Assembly (NCBI RefSeq): GCF_014490445.1
Contig: NZ_JACTUZ010000016.1
Location: 1-55,940, forward strand
Length of the DNA stretch: 55,940 bases
Direction of reading: 5' to 3'
Origin: Pseudoroseomonas ludipueritiae
GTDB lineage: Bacteria > Pseudomonadota > Alphaproteobacteria > Acetobacterales > Acetobacteraceae
Shown in pieces: positions 26,675 to 35,579 of this stretch. The notes under the pieces are model-generated. The model worked only from the letters and a program-made list of their open reading frames with translations, was not told where the DNA came from and did no database searches. The position numbers and the translations under genes were made by a program. The first letter of the stretch is position 1; every line of letters starts with the position of its first letter.

Positions 26675-28060
26675 TCAGAAGCTGCCGAACAGGGTGCCCA
26701 GCACGATGATGGTGATGAGCGCCAGCACCGGCACCAGCAGGTTGACCACGAAGATATCCGAATAGGACTGGCGGTGGTTCAACCCGGTGATCGTCAGCAG
26801 CGAGATCACCGCGCCATTATGCGGCAATGAGTCGAAGCCGCCGGATGCAACCGTGGCAATGCGGTGCAGCAGGTCCGGGCTGATGCCCAGCGCCACGGCG
26901 CGTTCCAGATAGGTGCTGCCCAGCGTGTCCAGCGCGATCGACAACCCACCGGAGGAGGAGCCGGTGATGCCCGCCAGCGCATTCACGGCGATGGCCATGG
27001 AGATGGTGGGTGTATCCGGCGCGATCGAGAGCACGGCGTCCCGCACCAGCAGGAAGGCGGAGAGGGAGGCGATGACAGCACCGTATCCGACTTCGCTGGC
27101 CGTGTTGAAGATCGGCAGCAGCGAGCCCATCGTGCCCTGGTTCAACGTGCCCTGTGGGTCGCGCAGGTAACGGCGGTGGCATACCAGCACAGTCAACACC
27201 GCCCCCACCAGCGCCACGATCAGCGCCCAGGTGCCGATCACCGCTGCGGGCTGCACATTGCCGTAGGCCTGCTGTGCCAGGTAGGCCAGGTCCATGCGCG
27301 GGAACACGATCAGCGAGAACAGCGCGTTCAGCCCGATCACCACGATGATCGGCAGCACGGACAGCAGGAAGCCAGGACGCTCGCCGTCCTCGAAGGTCTG
27401 CAAATCCTCCTTGTGTTCGCCATAGCCTTCACCCGCGTTCTGCGCCACGCGCTGCCGCCAGGTCAGCCAAGCCAAGCCGCCGAATAACATGATGGCGGCG
27501 GCGATCAAGCCGAGCCCCGGTGCGGCGAAGGTGGTGGTGCCGAAGAAGCGTGTGGGAATGGCGTTCTGGATGGCCGGCGTGCCCGGCAGCGCCGTCATGG
27601 TGAAGGTGAAGCTTCCCAGCGCGATGGAACCTGCGATCAGCCGCTTCGGGATCTGCGCTTCGCGGAACAGAGCGGCCGCAATCGGGTAGATGGCGAAGGC
27701 AACCACAAAGAGGGACACGCCGCCATAGGTCAGCAATCCGCAGGCCAGGGTCACCGCCGTGATGGCATGCCGTGCACCGAGCCGCTTGATGATGGTATGC
27801 GCAATGGTGGTGGAGGCACCGCTATCGGCCATCATCTTGCCGAAGATGGCGCCCAGCATGAAGACTGGGAAGAACAGCACGACGTAGCGGCCCAGGCTGG
27901 TCATGAAGACCTGCGTATAGGTCGCGAGCACTGGCCCGCCCTGTGCCAGGATCACCGCGAAGGCCGCCATGATCGGCGCCAGGACCAGGACGTTATAGCC
28001 GCGATAAGCGAAGTACATCAGCCCCGCGAGCGAGAGGATGATGGCGAGGATACCAATCAA
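26675..28060 (-). CDS. GntP-family permease (gluconate/organic-acid transporter)
   Basis: 461-residue inner-membrane permease with about 12 helices. It opens IGILAIILSLAGLMYFAYRG and contains FFPVFMLGAIFGKMMADSGA, the LTYGGVSLFVVAFAIYPIAA segment, MAIAVNALAGITGSSSGGLSIALDTLG and ASGGFDSLPHNGAVISLL near the end, all typical of GntP. Substrates of the family include gluconate, hydroxy acids and fructuronate; which applies is unknown. The start is a TTG that overlaps the stop of the LacI gene (TTGA) and has AGGAG eight bases upstream; the next in-frame Met would remove most of the first helix. It forms a two-gene operon with the upstream regulator. Confidence 0.9.
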   Translation of the reverse strand: MIGILAIILSLAGLMYFAYRGYNVLVLAPIMAAFAVILAQGGPVLATYTQVFMTSLGRYVVLFFPVFMLGAIFGKMMADSGASTTIAHTIIKRLGARHAITAVTLACGLLTYGGVSLFVVAFAIYPIAAALFREAQIPKRLIAGSIALGSFTFTMTALPGTPAIQNAIPTRFFGTTTFAAPGLGLIAAAIMLFGGLAWLTWRQRVAQNAGEGYGEHKEDLQTFEDGERPGFLLSVLPIIVVIGLNALFSLIVFPRMDLAYLAQQAYGNVQPAAVIGTWALIVALVGAVLTVLVCHRRYLRDPQGTLNQGTMGSLLPIFNTASEVGYGAVIASLSAFLLVRDAVLSIAPDTPTISMAIAVNALAGITGSSSGGLSIALDTLGSTYLERAVALGISPDLLHRIATVASGGFDSLPHNGAVISLLTITGLNHRQSYSDIFVVNLLVPVLALITIIVLGTLFGSF

Positions 28061-29115
28061 GACGTTTGCTCCTGTTCTGGGGCAGGGTCCCCGCGCGGGC
28101 GTGCAGTGCTACCGCGTGGGATGAATTCACCGGGGATGCGAATGATGCCCCCGGCAAGGGTTCCGCCGCGGGCGGAGTGCTCGATCTGCTCCACCGCCAG
28201 CGCGACGATGCGGCCGAGCGGCTGGCGCAGCGTAGACAGGTCGTAGGATGGCCAGGCGGCCAACGCGATGTCGTCGAAGCCGGCGATGAGCAGGTCCTCC
28301 GGTACGCGGAGACCCAGGTCGCGGCGCGCGGCATCCAGCACGCCAGCGGCCAGGATGTCGTTGCAGCAGAACAGCGCGTCTGGCCTCTCTGCGCCGCGCA
28401 GGCAGCTCAACGCGGCGGCGTGTCCTGCCTTGTACGTGAAGGTTCCGGCGTGGATATGCCGCGGCGGCGGCAGGCCGCGCTTGATGCAACGGTCTCGGAA
28501 ACCTGCGAAGCGCTCGGCGTTGGTGGAAGTGTCGGCTTGCCCGGCCATGAAGGCCGGGCGCCGCGCCCCTGCCTCGATCAGATGGTCGGCCACGCGGGCC
28601 CCGCCGCGATGGTTATCACAGACGATGGCCATGGCATCAGGTGCCAGGTCTTCCGGATGACGGTTGAGAAACAGCACGGGCGTGCCGGCTGCGCGGCAGG
28701 CCGCTGCGGCCTCGCTGCCCAGGCTGGTGGCGAGAGAAACAGCGATCTCCGGTTGATAAGAAAGCAGCAGCCGCAGTGCGGCCTCCACTGGCTGCCCAGG
28801 GGAGGCCACAACCAGCATGGCATTGAAACCCGCCTCCTGCAGCGCCGCCGTCAGCCGCGCCAGCGCCTCGGGGTAGAAGGGGTTGTCCATCTCCGCCAGC
28901 AGGATGCCGACGATGCGGGTGCGGCGGGTGATGATGGCGCGTGCCAGCGGGTTGGAACGATAGCCCAGCACTTCCGCGCGGCTCAGCACGGCTGCGCGAG
29001 TGGCTGCGGCCACAGTCGCTTCCGGATGAAAGGCACGCGCGACCGTCGCCACTGACATGCCGAGGTCGCGCGCAAGATCCTTCAAGGTGACTGCTGCTGG
29101 GCGCTTAGGGTGCAT
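28057..29115 (-). CDS. LacI-family transcriptional regulator
   Basis: 352 residues. The N-terminal helix-turn-helix and hinge read VTLKDLARDLGMSVATVARAFHP and GYRSNPLARAI, residues 9-65. The sugar-binding-protein-like domain follows (RIVGILLAEMDNPFYPEAL, then DALFCCNDILAAGVLDAARRDLGLRVPEDLLIAGFDD). It closely resembles the GntR/IdnR-like branch of LacI regulators, fitting control of the adjacent GntP-type permease. It is the first gene of the operon and a perfect LacI-type palindrome lies 59 bases upstream, so autoregulation is likely. Confidence 0.93.
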   Translation of the reverse strand: MHPKRPAAVTLKDLARDLGMSVATVARAFHPEATVAAATRAAVLSRAEVLGYRSNPLARAIITRRTRIVGILLAEMDNPFYPEALARLTAALQEAGFNAMLVVASPGQPVEAALRLLLSYQPEIAVSLATSLGSEAAAACRAAGTPVLFLNRHPEDLAPDAMAIVCDNHRGGARVADHLIEAGARRPAFMAGQADTSTNAERFAGFRDRCIKRGLPPPRHIHAGTFTYKAGHAAALSCLRGAERPDALFCCNDILAAGVLDAARRDLGLRVPEDLLIAGFDDIALAAWPSYDLSTLRQPLGRIVALAVEQIEHSARGGTLAGGIIRIPGEFIPRGSTARPRGDPAPEQEQTS

Positions 29116-29173
29116 GATTCCCGCGGCTTACGCGGGTGCGCATCCGTTCCCGATCTCGTCGTTCTTCTTCTGG

Positions 29174-29187
29174 TGAGAACGTTCTCA
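29174..29187. promoter_or_regulatory. LacI-type operator TGAGAACGTTCTCA
   Basis: A perfect 14-bp palindrome with a central CG, the classic form of LacI/GalR operators, 59 bases upstream of the LacI-family gene start (29115). The layout predicts autorepression of the regulator-permease operon. Confidence 0.7.
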
Positions 29188-30452
29188 GGGCAGGCTGCCG
29201 GTGTCAATGAGCTGGAGGTGACACCTACGTGAGGGCGACACTCGCAAGGCCATTGTGCGGGGAGTATCCTCCGCATCACCCCGGGACACCGCGGAGCTGC
29301 CCGAACCTTCTCCTCAACTAGCGAAGGCGCGCCTATCGACCCCCAGCGCCATGGGCGGTGATGTCGAACAACCTGCAGGGCTTGCTGCACCCAGGGAGGT
29401 GAGCCTGACATGCGCAAACACCCTTACCGGTCTTTGGTAGACGTCCACGTGCAGCATACATCGCCATGGAGTAGCGAGCCTGTTGCAGTCCTGATGCTCT
29501 TCCTACATCCCGCTGCCGGGAACAGTGTCACCAGACCGCAGCGCCCTGCTCACAGGAACAGCCGCCGCATCAAGAGCGCGGATAGCCGCAATGGGTTTAT
29601 CTGTGTCGCAAGATCTGGTTGTCGCATGCGGGAGGGAGCCTGCCGCCGTGCGCTGCCGCTCCCGTGTGACCTGCGCCGAGTACGCCATTCTCCACGATCA
29701 GTGTCTTGTGCCTTAATCTAAAAAAATCCTTTGCATTCACCTTCATCCTGAAGGTTGCAGCATTACACGTAGATGCCCAGACTGCACGACGTCTCGCAAA
29801 GGAATGCCAACCACTTGGCATGAACTCATTCACGGAAGCGGTGGACTGCTTAAGCCAACTTGCCTTTCAAGGATGAGGCAGAAGGTCAGAGCGAAAATCC
29901 TTAGGATTGCTACCTGCCAGCAAAGGCCGTCGCTGCCGATGATCCATCTTCATCTTATCGGTCATTCGGACTGTTGGGATTATGAAAGCCGAAGGAGCTA
30001 TATCAGCGGTGCCTACCTGATTCAGAACAAGATTGAGGCCGGAAGGAACATCCTGAACATGGCTGAATGCCCTCAGTGTCCATGGCTGACCACAAGGCGC
30101 ACCAGTCTCTAAGCAGACGCACACACTCTCCACTGCATGGATCCACCAATAGAGTGGCTATCTGGGGAGCGCCGGGCGCAGCAGTTCCTGTGCGCAGAGT
30201 ACAGAAGGCCGTGCACCCAGCGTGCTGATCCGGCGTGCGATACAATGGCGCTGCACATGTGAACGGCGAAGGCGACGCTGGCCTCACGGCCGAACAAGAA
30301 GCCTCGGTTGTCGACGGAACATGCTCCGTCCTTCATGCCCAGGCATGATCGTATCCACAGGCACCCTAATGTTCTGGCCCATATCAGGGAACTTGTTCCG
30401 CGGAGCGACGTTACTGGTTTGCATCGATATCTATCCAGGCGATGACTCTGCC

Positions 30453-30471
30453 GCGTGCTTGCGAAGCACGC
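30453..30471. terminator. Hairpin just upstream of the glycosyltransferase gene
   Basis: Perfect 8-bp stem GCGTGCTT / AAGCACGC with a 3-base loop, ending 21 bases before the ATG at 30493. There is no T-run. It may be a terminator of upstream transcription or a leader hairpin affecting the cassette. Confidence 0.35.
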
Positions 30472-30492
30472 TTCGATATGGAGAACAGCCAC

Positions 30493-31680
30493 ATGCCGCC
30501 TCAGCTCCAGAATTTGCCTTCATCACAGCAACATCTTCTTGTCTGTCTATCCCATTTACGCTGGCAGTTTGTCCACCAACGTCCGCAGCACCTGATGAGT
30601 TACGCGGCACGCAAATGCAGGGTAATTTTCTTAGAAGAGCCGATCTTTAGCGAAGACATCGTTGGTGCGGAGTTGAGGATGCACAACGATGCCTCAGGTG
30701 TCCGAGTCGCGATTCCTCACGTTCCTTCCAGCATCAGCGAGGAGAATGTCGTGGAGGCTCAGCGCAGCCTCCTTGACCAGATGCTGGAGCCATATGCAGA
30801 TCACCACATCACCTTCTGGTACTATACCCCGATGGCGCTCCGCTTCTCGGATCACCAGGTGCCGCATCTGTGCGTGTATGATTGCATGGATGAGTTATCG
30901 GCCTTCCGCGGCGCGCCGCCAGAGCTAACGTTGCTGGAAAGCCGTCTGTTCGACCTCGCGGATCTCGTCTTCACTGGCGGGCAGAGCCTCTATGAATCCA
31001 AGAAGTCTCGACACGCCAGCGTCCACGCTTTCCCCAGCAGCATCGATAAGGCGCATTTTTCCCGCGCCCGTCAGGGGAAAGCGGCCGATCCTGAGGATCA
31101 GAAGCACATCCCGCGCCCACGCATCGGCTTCTTCGGTGTGGTGGACGAAAGGATGGACATTGATCTGGTGGCGGCGCTCGCGGGCCTACGGCCCGAGTGG
31201 CAGTTGGTGATGATCGGGCCTGTGGTGAAGATCGATCCCGCCTCCCTGCCGCGACGGCCGAACATCCATTGGTTGGGCATGAAGTCTTATGCTGAATTGC
31301 CGGCATATCTGGCAGGCTGGGACGCAGGCTTCATGCCTTTTGCGATCAACGAGGCAACGCGCTTCATCAGCCCGACCAAAACGCCGGAGTTCCTGGCCGC
31401 AGGCCTGCCCGTGGTATCCACACCCATCCAAGACGTTCAACGCCCCTATGGCAAGCTGGGGTTGGTTGGTATCGCCGCCACCGCAGAAGAGATGGCGGCG
31501 CAGCTTGAGACAGTGATGTCAGGACCACGCGACGAGTGGCGGAAGGCAGTGGACCGGCATCTCGCTGACATGTCCTGGCAATCCACCTGGGCCGCCATGG
31601 AGCACCTCATGCGGCGGCACGCCCGGCTCAACGTCCCTGCTTCAGAGCAGTCGGCCAGGGGAGCCACAGCGCATGTTTGA
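30493..31680 (+). CDS. Glycosyltransferase, GT4/GT-B-like
   Basis: 395 residues from the ATG at 30493, which has GGAG nine bases upstream; an ATG at 30478 lacks a site. The N-terminal part has LLVCLSHLRWQFVHQRPQHLMSYAAR, a hallmark of TuaH/WsaF-like transferases. The second Rossmann half has RIGFFGVVDERMDIDLVAAL, WQLVMIGPVVKID and IHWLGMKSYAELPAYLAGWDAGFMPF. The sugar-nucleotide site is ISPTKTPEFLAAGLPVVSTPI, with the usual donor-phosphate Lys. Most likely it transfers a hexose or galactofuranose to a surface polysaccharide or lipid. It overlaps the mutase gene by eight bases, so the two are coupled. Confidence 0.88.
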   Translation: MPPQLQNLPSSQQHLLVCLSHLRWQFVHQRPQHLMSYAARKCRVIFLEEPIFSEDIVGAELRMHNDASGVRVAIPHVPSSISEENVVEAQRSLLDQMLEPYADHHITFWYYTPMALRFSDHQVPHLCVYDCMDELSAFRGAPPELTLLESRLFDLADLVFTGGQSLYESKKSRHASVHAFPSSIDKAHFSRARQGKAADPEDQKHIPRPRIGFFGVVDERMDIDLVAALAGLRPEWQLVMIGPVVKIDPASLPRRPNIHWLGMKSYAELPAYLAGWDAGFMPFAINEATRFISPTKTPEFLAAGLPVVSTPIQDVQRPYGKLGLVGIAATAEEMAAQLETVMSGPRDEWRKAVDRHLADMSWQSTWAAMEHLMRRHARLNVPASEQSARGATAHV

Positions 31681-32815
31681 CTGGCTGATCGTTGGCGCAG
31701 GCTTCGCCGGCAGCGTCCTGGCGGAGCGCCTGGCAACACAGCGTGGCGATAAGGTGCTGGTCATCGACAAGCGCAACCACATCGCCGGCAATGCCTATGA
31801 CCGGCACGATGCCGCGGGCGTTCTGATGCACCAGTATGGGCCGCATATCTTCCACACCAACTCGGAGGCAGTCTTCGAGTACCTCTCCACCTTCACCGAG
31901 TGGAGACCCTACGAGCACCGGGTCCTGGCGCAGGTGGATGGGCAGCTTCTGCCGGTGCCGATCAACCGGACCACCATCAACAAGCTCTATGGCCTGCACC
32001 TGTCGTCAGACGAGCAGGTAGAAGCCTTCCTGGCCACGCAGGCGGAGCCGGTGCAGGAGATCCGCACATCGGAGGACGTGGTCGTCAGCCGCGTTGGGCG
32101 CGAACTCTATGAAAAATTCTTCCGTGGCTATACGCGCAAGCAGTGGGGCGTCGACCCATCAGAGCTGGATAAGTCCGTGACGGCCCGCGTGCCCACACGC
32201 ACCAGCGAGGACGACCGCTACTTCACAGACCGGTTTCAGTACATGCCGGCTCAGGGCTACACGCGTATGTTCGAGCGCATGTTGAACCATGCGAATATCA
32301 AGATCATGCTGAACACGCGTTTCGAGGAGGTGAGGAACTTCATCCCCTTCCGGCGCCTGATCTTCACCGGGCCAGTGGATGAGTTCTTTGGCTTCCGGCA
32401 CGGCCACCTGCCTTATCGCTCGCTGCGCTTCAAGCATGTCACACTCGATAAGCCTTGGCATCAACCGGTCGGGGTGGTGAACTACCCGCAGACCGAGGAC
32501 TACACGCGCGTCACGGAGTACAAGCACCTGACCGGGCAGGAACACCAGAAGACTACTCTGACTTACGAGTACTCAGCATCTGACGGTGAGCCTTACTATC
32601 CCGTGCCCCGCCCCGAGAATGCCATCCTGTACCAGAAGTACGAGGCGCTGGCAGACGCTGAGGAGAATGTCTGGTTTGTGGGGCGTCTCGCCACCTACCG
32701 CTACTATAACATGGATCAGGTGGTTGGGCAGGCACTGGCGACCTTCCGCCGGATCGAGGCGGCCTTTCCCGCCAAGGGCGGCACACGTGGCATTCTTGGT
32801 GCCGCCGCCGAGTAG
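31673..32815 (+). CDS. glf: UDP-galactopyranose mutase
   Basis: 380-residue flavoenzyme that interconverts UDP-galactopyranose and UDP-galactofuranose, the donor for galactofuranose in bacterial glycans. FAD binding is shown by LIVGAGFAGSVLAERLA and VIDKRNHIAGNAYD. Family motifs include YGPHIFHTNSEAVFEYLS, the KQWGVDPSELD stretch after YTRK, and the C-terminal GRLATYRYYNMDQVVGQAL with the Arg that contacts the diphosphate. Length is typical. It overlaps the glycosyltransferase by eight bases and precedes the GH1-like fusion by 12. Confidence 0.96.
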   Translation: MFDWLIVGAGFAGSVLAERLATQRGDKVLVIDKRNHIAGNAYDRHDAAGVLMHQYGPHIFHTNSEAVFEYLSTFTEWRPYEHRVLAQVDGQLLPVPINRTTINKLYGLHLSSDEQVEAFLATQAEPVQEIRTSEDVVVSRVGRELYEKFFRGYTRKQWGVDPSELDKSVTARVPTRTSEDDRYFTDRFQYMPAQGYTRMFERMLNHANIKIMLNTRFEEVRNFIPFRRLIFTGPVDEFFGFRHGHLPYRSLRFKHVTLDKPWHQPVGVVNYPQTEDYTRVTEYKHLTGQEHQKTTLTYEYSASDGEPYYPVPRPENAILYQKYEALADAEENVWFVGRLATYRYYNMDQVVGQALATFRRIEAAFPAKGGTRGILGAAAE

Positions 32816-32827
32816 GGAATATGCCGC

Positions 32828-34855
32828 ATGGCCAGCAATCCGCAATCTGGGCATCTGGAGATATGGGGCGGGATCGAGCCTACCATCGTTCGCGTAGGCG
32901 ATACGTGGCGGAACCAGATCCAGGAGACTGGGCATGACAGGCGCCCCGAGGATCTCGATCGTATCGCCGCCCTCGGGATTCGGACCCTGCGGTACCCTGT
33001 TCTTTGGGAAAGCATCGCACCCAGGGAACCTGAGGAAATGAGCTGGTCCTGGCATGATGCGAGATTACGGCGGCTGCGTGCGCTGGGCATGGATGTGGTT
33101 GCCGGCCTCGTGCATCACGGCAGCGGGCCGCACTACACCAACCTGCTCGACCCAGCCTTTCCCCAGAAGCTGGCACGTTATGCTGCCAGCGTGGCGGAGC
33201 GCTACCCGTGGCTGGAGAAGTTCACTCCGGTCAATGAGCCGCTGACCACCGCTCGGTTCAGCGCCCTTTACGGGCACTGGTTTCCCCACCGTGCAGACTA
33301 CGCATCCTGCCTACGCGCGCTGATTATTCAGTGCCGCGGAATCGTGTTGTCTATGCGGGCTATCCAGAGAATCACGCCTTCCGCCAAGCTGGTGCAGACA
33401 GAAGATCTCGGGCGCACCTTCAGCACCCCGCTGCTGCGTTATCAGGCGGATTTCGCCAATGAGCAGCGGTGGCTGACGAATGACTTCCTGTGCGGCAAGA
33501 TCAACCATGCTCACCCGCTCTATGGCTTCTTGCTGCAGAACGGCATGAATGAGGAGGATGTGCGCTTCTTCCAGGATCATGCCAGGCCACCTGACATCCT
33601 GGGCATGAACCATTACCTGACCAGCGATCGCCATCTGGATGAGCGCCTGGATCTCTATCCTTCCTTTCACCACGGCGGCAACGGCCGGCACCGCTACGCG
33701 GATGTGGAAGCTGTGCGGGTGGAGATGCCGCCCGGCACACTCGGGCCGGCCGCACGGTTGCGGGAGATGTGGGAGCGCTACCACATTCCTGTCGCGGTGA
33801 CGGAAGTGCATCACGGCTCCACGCGCGACGAGCAGTTGCGTTGGCTGATGGAATCCTGGCGGTCCGTCCGCGACCTGCGCGAGGAAGGGGTGGACGTCCG
33901 CGGCTTCACCGTTTGGGCGCTTTTCGGCCTGTACGACTGGCGGTCTCTGATGCTGCGGCGCGACAAGTTCTACGAACCCGGGGCTTTTGACGCGCGCAGT
34001 GAACCACCGCAGCCCACGGTGCTGGCTGCGGCGACCGCGGCCATGGTGCGTGGCGAGGCCTATCAGCATCCCGCCCTTCAGGCTCCTGGCTGGTGGCGCC
34101 GTTCCGGGCGGCACTATGTGGCACCGGCGCCGGACGCTGCCCCGAGCGAGCCAGGCCGGCAACAGCCGTTGCTGATCACCGGCGGTGCGGGAAAGCTTTG
34201 CCGTGTGCTGGCACGGTTCTGCGCGGCGCGAGGTTTGCGGGCTGTCGCGGCGCCTGACGCGGGGCTCGACATGGCGGACTTCGCGGCGGTCCAGGAAGCG
34301 CTGACACGGCATCGGCCCTGGGCTGTCATTGACGGCACGGGGCAGGGGCCCGGCGACGATGTCTTTCAGGATGGGTATGATGATCTGGATGGCCACGTCG
34401 CGCTTGCCCGTTGCTGCGCTGAGTTGGGCGTGCCACTGGTGAGCTTCTCGACGGCCGAGGTCTTCGATGGCCAGTTGCAGCGCCCCTACCTTGAGGGTGA
34501 CGCGGTTTCGCCAGCCTCGCTGTTCGGGGAGTACAAGGCGGAAGTCGAGCAGCGGGTCACCAGCATACACCCGGAGGCACTGATCGTCCGCCTGGGCCAT
34601 CTCGTGGAAGCGGAGGCCGCGCCGCCACCCTGTCTCGCCCCGGCGGCGCTGACGCATCTGCCGGATCTTGCGCATGCGGTGCTGGATCTGCTGGTCGATG
34701 GACGCACAGGTATCTGGCACCTGACGCATCCGGAGGAGGAGCCGGTGGCCGACCCAGGCGTCATTCGCCTTTCTTCCGCGAAAGGCCAGGTGATGCCCTG
34801 GGCCGGCGATTGGCTACGTCGCCTGGCGGAGGCGGAGGGTGCCACACCGCGCTAG
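32828..34855 (+). CDS. Fusion protein: GH1-like glycosidase domain plus RmlD-like sugar-nucleotide domain
   Basis: 675 residues with two domains. Residues ~10-400 look like a family 1 glycoside hydrolase: LEIWGGIEPTIVRVGD, RTLRYPVLWESIAP, the acid/base motif FTPVNEPLTT and a putative nucleophile Glu in VAVTEVHHG (the usual TENG is altered). Residues ~435-670 resemble dTDP-4-dehydrorhamnose reductase: PLLITGGAGKLCRVLARF, then STAEVFDGQLQRPYLEGD. In place of the catalytic YxxxK the protein has LFGEYK, with Phe for the catalytic Tyr, so this domain may bind a nucleotide sugar without the normal reduction. It ends the cassette begun by the transferase and mutase. The role in glycan trimming or assembly is inference. 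Confidence 0.82.
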   Translation: MASNPQSGHLEIWGGIEPTIVRVGDTWRNQIQETGHDRRPEDLDRIAALGIRTLRYPVLWESIAPREPEEMSWSWHDARLRRLRALGMDVVAGLVHHGSGPHYTNLLDPAFPQKLARYAASVAERYPWLEKFTPVNEPLTTARFSALYGHWFPHRADYASCLRALIIQCRGIVLSMRAIQRITPSAKLVQTEDLGRTFSTPLLRYQADFANEQRWLTNDFLCGKINHAHPLYGFLLQNGMNEEDVRFFQDHARPPDILGMNHYLTSDRHLDERLDLYPSFHHGGNGRHRYADVEAVRVEMPPGTLGPAARLREMWERYHIPVAVTEVHHGSTRDEQLRWLMESWRSVRDLREEGVDVRGFTVWALFGLYDWRSLMLRRDKFYEPGAFDARSEPPQPTVLAAATAAMVRGEAYQHPALQAPGWWRRSGRHYVAPAPDAAPSEPGRQQPLLITGGAGKLCRVLARFCAARGLRAVAAPDAGLDMADFAAVQEALTRHRPWAVIDGTGQGPGDDVFQDGYDDLDGHVALARCCAELGVPLVSFSTAEVFDGQLQRPYLEGDAVSPASLFGEYKAEVEQRVTSIHPEALIVRLGHLVEAEAAPPPCLAPAALTHLPDLAHAVLDLLVDGRTGIWHLTHPEEEPVADPGVIRLSSAKGQVMPWAGDWLRRLAEAEGATPR

Positions 34856-35240
34856 CCTGACGGCACCTTTGCGGTTTCGCGAAGACCTTCGCGGGGCGGG
34901 GCAGCGTACCGGCAGGAACCATCGCACCAGGTCCGCATGCCCTTGAAAGGTGGCAGTGAGGCCATGCTCCGTCGCGGCGTCGATCCGTGCCCACGGATAG
35001 GGACCGCCCCTGTGCTGCCGAAGACACGCTTTCCCGCCTATTCCCTCCGCTGAGCATAAATATGGCCGGCTGCTCTTCTCAACATGAGCGGCTTGCCATA
35101 TGCGAATGAATATCATTCTTATGGATTGGTCGGAGGCTTGTTCTCGATGCATGTGGGCAAAATGGTTTGGGCCTCCGCCTCGGCAGACCTGAACGGCCGC
35201 ATTATCAATCGCTTCCTGAACTATCCCCTCTGAGCGGACG
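34856..35240. other. Gap between glycan cassette and iron-type operon
   Basis: 385 bases without a convincing gene. CGCGAA-GACC-TTCGCG at 34878-34893 is a 6-bp hairpin 22 bases after the fusion gene and may be its terminator. A Fur-box-like palindrome lies at 35104-35118. A 28-codon open frame (35147-35233) begins with ATG and ends just before the DUF3649 gene; it has no recognised sequence and may be a leader peptide or chance. Confidence 0.4.
35104..35118. promoter_or_regulatory. Fur-box-like palindrome GAATGA-ATA-TCATTC
   Basis: 6-3-6 perfect inverted repeat in an AT-rich pocket of otherwise GC-rich DNA. Compared with the Fur consensus core ATGATAATCAT it reads ATGAATATCAT. It lies about 120 bases ahead of the DUF3649-PepSY-DUF3325 operon, a type often iron-regulated, so Fur repression under iron sufficiency is the expected use. 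Confidence 0.5.
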
Positions 35241-35579
35241 ATGGCTTGGCCCCGTTCCCTTTCCGCCCCCGCGCCTCGCGCCCGGCTCCAGCTTGGCGCT
35301 GAGGCGCGGCGCCGGGCCGGCATCGTCCTGCGGCTGTTGGCGGGCGTCGGCGGCGGCTATGCGGTGGCGGCGCTCTTCACCATGGCGCTGTCCATCGGCC
35401 TGCCCATGCCGCGCGCGGAGGCGGTACTGACTGCCACCATGGCCAGCTTCGCGGTTTATGCCGCGGCCATCGTCTGGGCCTTTGCCGTCCGTGGCGCGCT
35501 GCGCGCCTGGGCCGGCATGGCCGCCACGGCGGCGGTACTGGCGCTGGTTCTGTTGCTCCTGGAAGGGCACCTGCCGTGA
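35241..35579 (+). CDS. DUF3649-like membrane protein, iron-type operon
   Basis: 112 residues with three hydrophobic segments: ~26-50 (GIVLRLLAGVGGGYAVAALFTMAL), 58-82 (VLTATMASFAVYAAAIVWAFAV) and 88-108 (AWAGMAATAAVLALVLLLLEG). Size, position and the first segment match the small DUF3649 proteins that precede PepSY-type iron-regulated membrane proteins. Function is unknown; it may assist ferric-siderophore reduction or transport. Its stop overlaps the GTG of the next gene (GTGA). Confidence 0.8.
   Translation: MAWPRSLSAPAPRARLQLGAEARRRAGIVLRLLAGVGGGYAVAALFTMALSIGLPMPRAEAVLTATMASFAVYAAAIVWAFAVRGALRAWAGMAATAAVLALVLLLLEGHLP

Larger units (their letters stand above)
29116..30492. other. Lower-GC stretch of 1.4 kb without a recognisable gene
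   Basis: A sampled 60-base line (29881-29940) is about 55% G+C, well below the flanking genes. Open frames such as plus 29410-29721 and 29804-30112 and minus 30109-30492 do not resemble any family I know, and none shows a clear ribosome site. It contains the LacI operator at its left end. An inverted repeat ACCTTCA-TCC-TGAAGGT at 29739-29755 has an A7 run to its left, which would read as a T-run after the hairpin on the minus strand. It could be decayed or acquired DNA at the edge of the glycan cassette. Confidence 0.45.

Noticed and set aside
29739-29755. Inverted repeat with nearby A-run as a rho-independent terminator
   Set aside because: The T-run on the minus strand starts too far from the stem, and there is no gene on that strand ending here.
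35147-35233. 28-codon ORF between the Fur-like box and the DUF3649 gene
   Set aside because: No hydrophobic or otherwise recognisable pattern and no ribosome site. Kept only as a note in the gap description.
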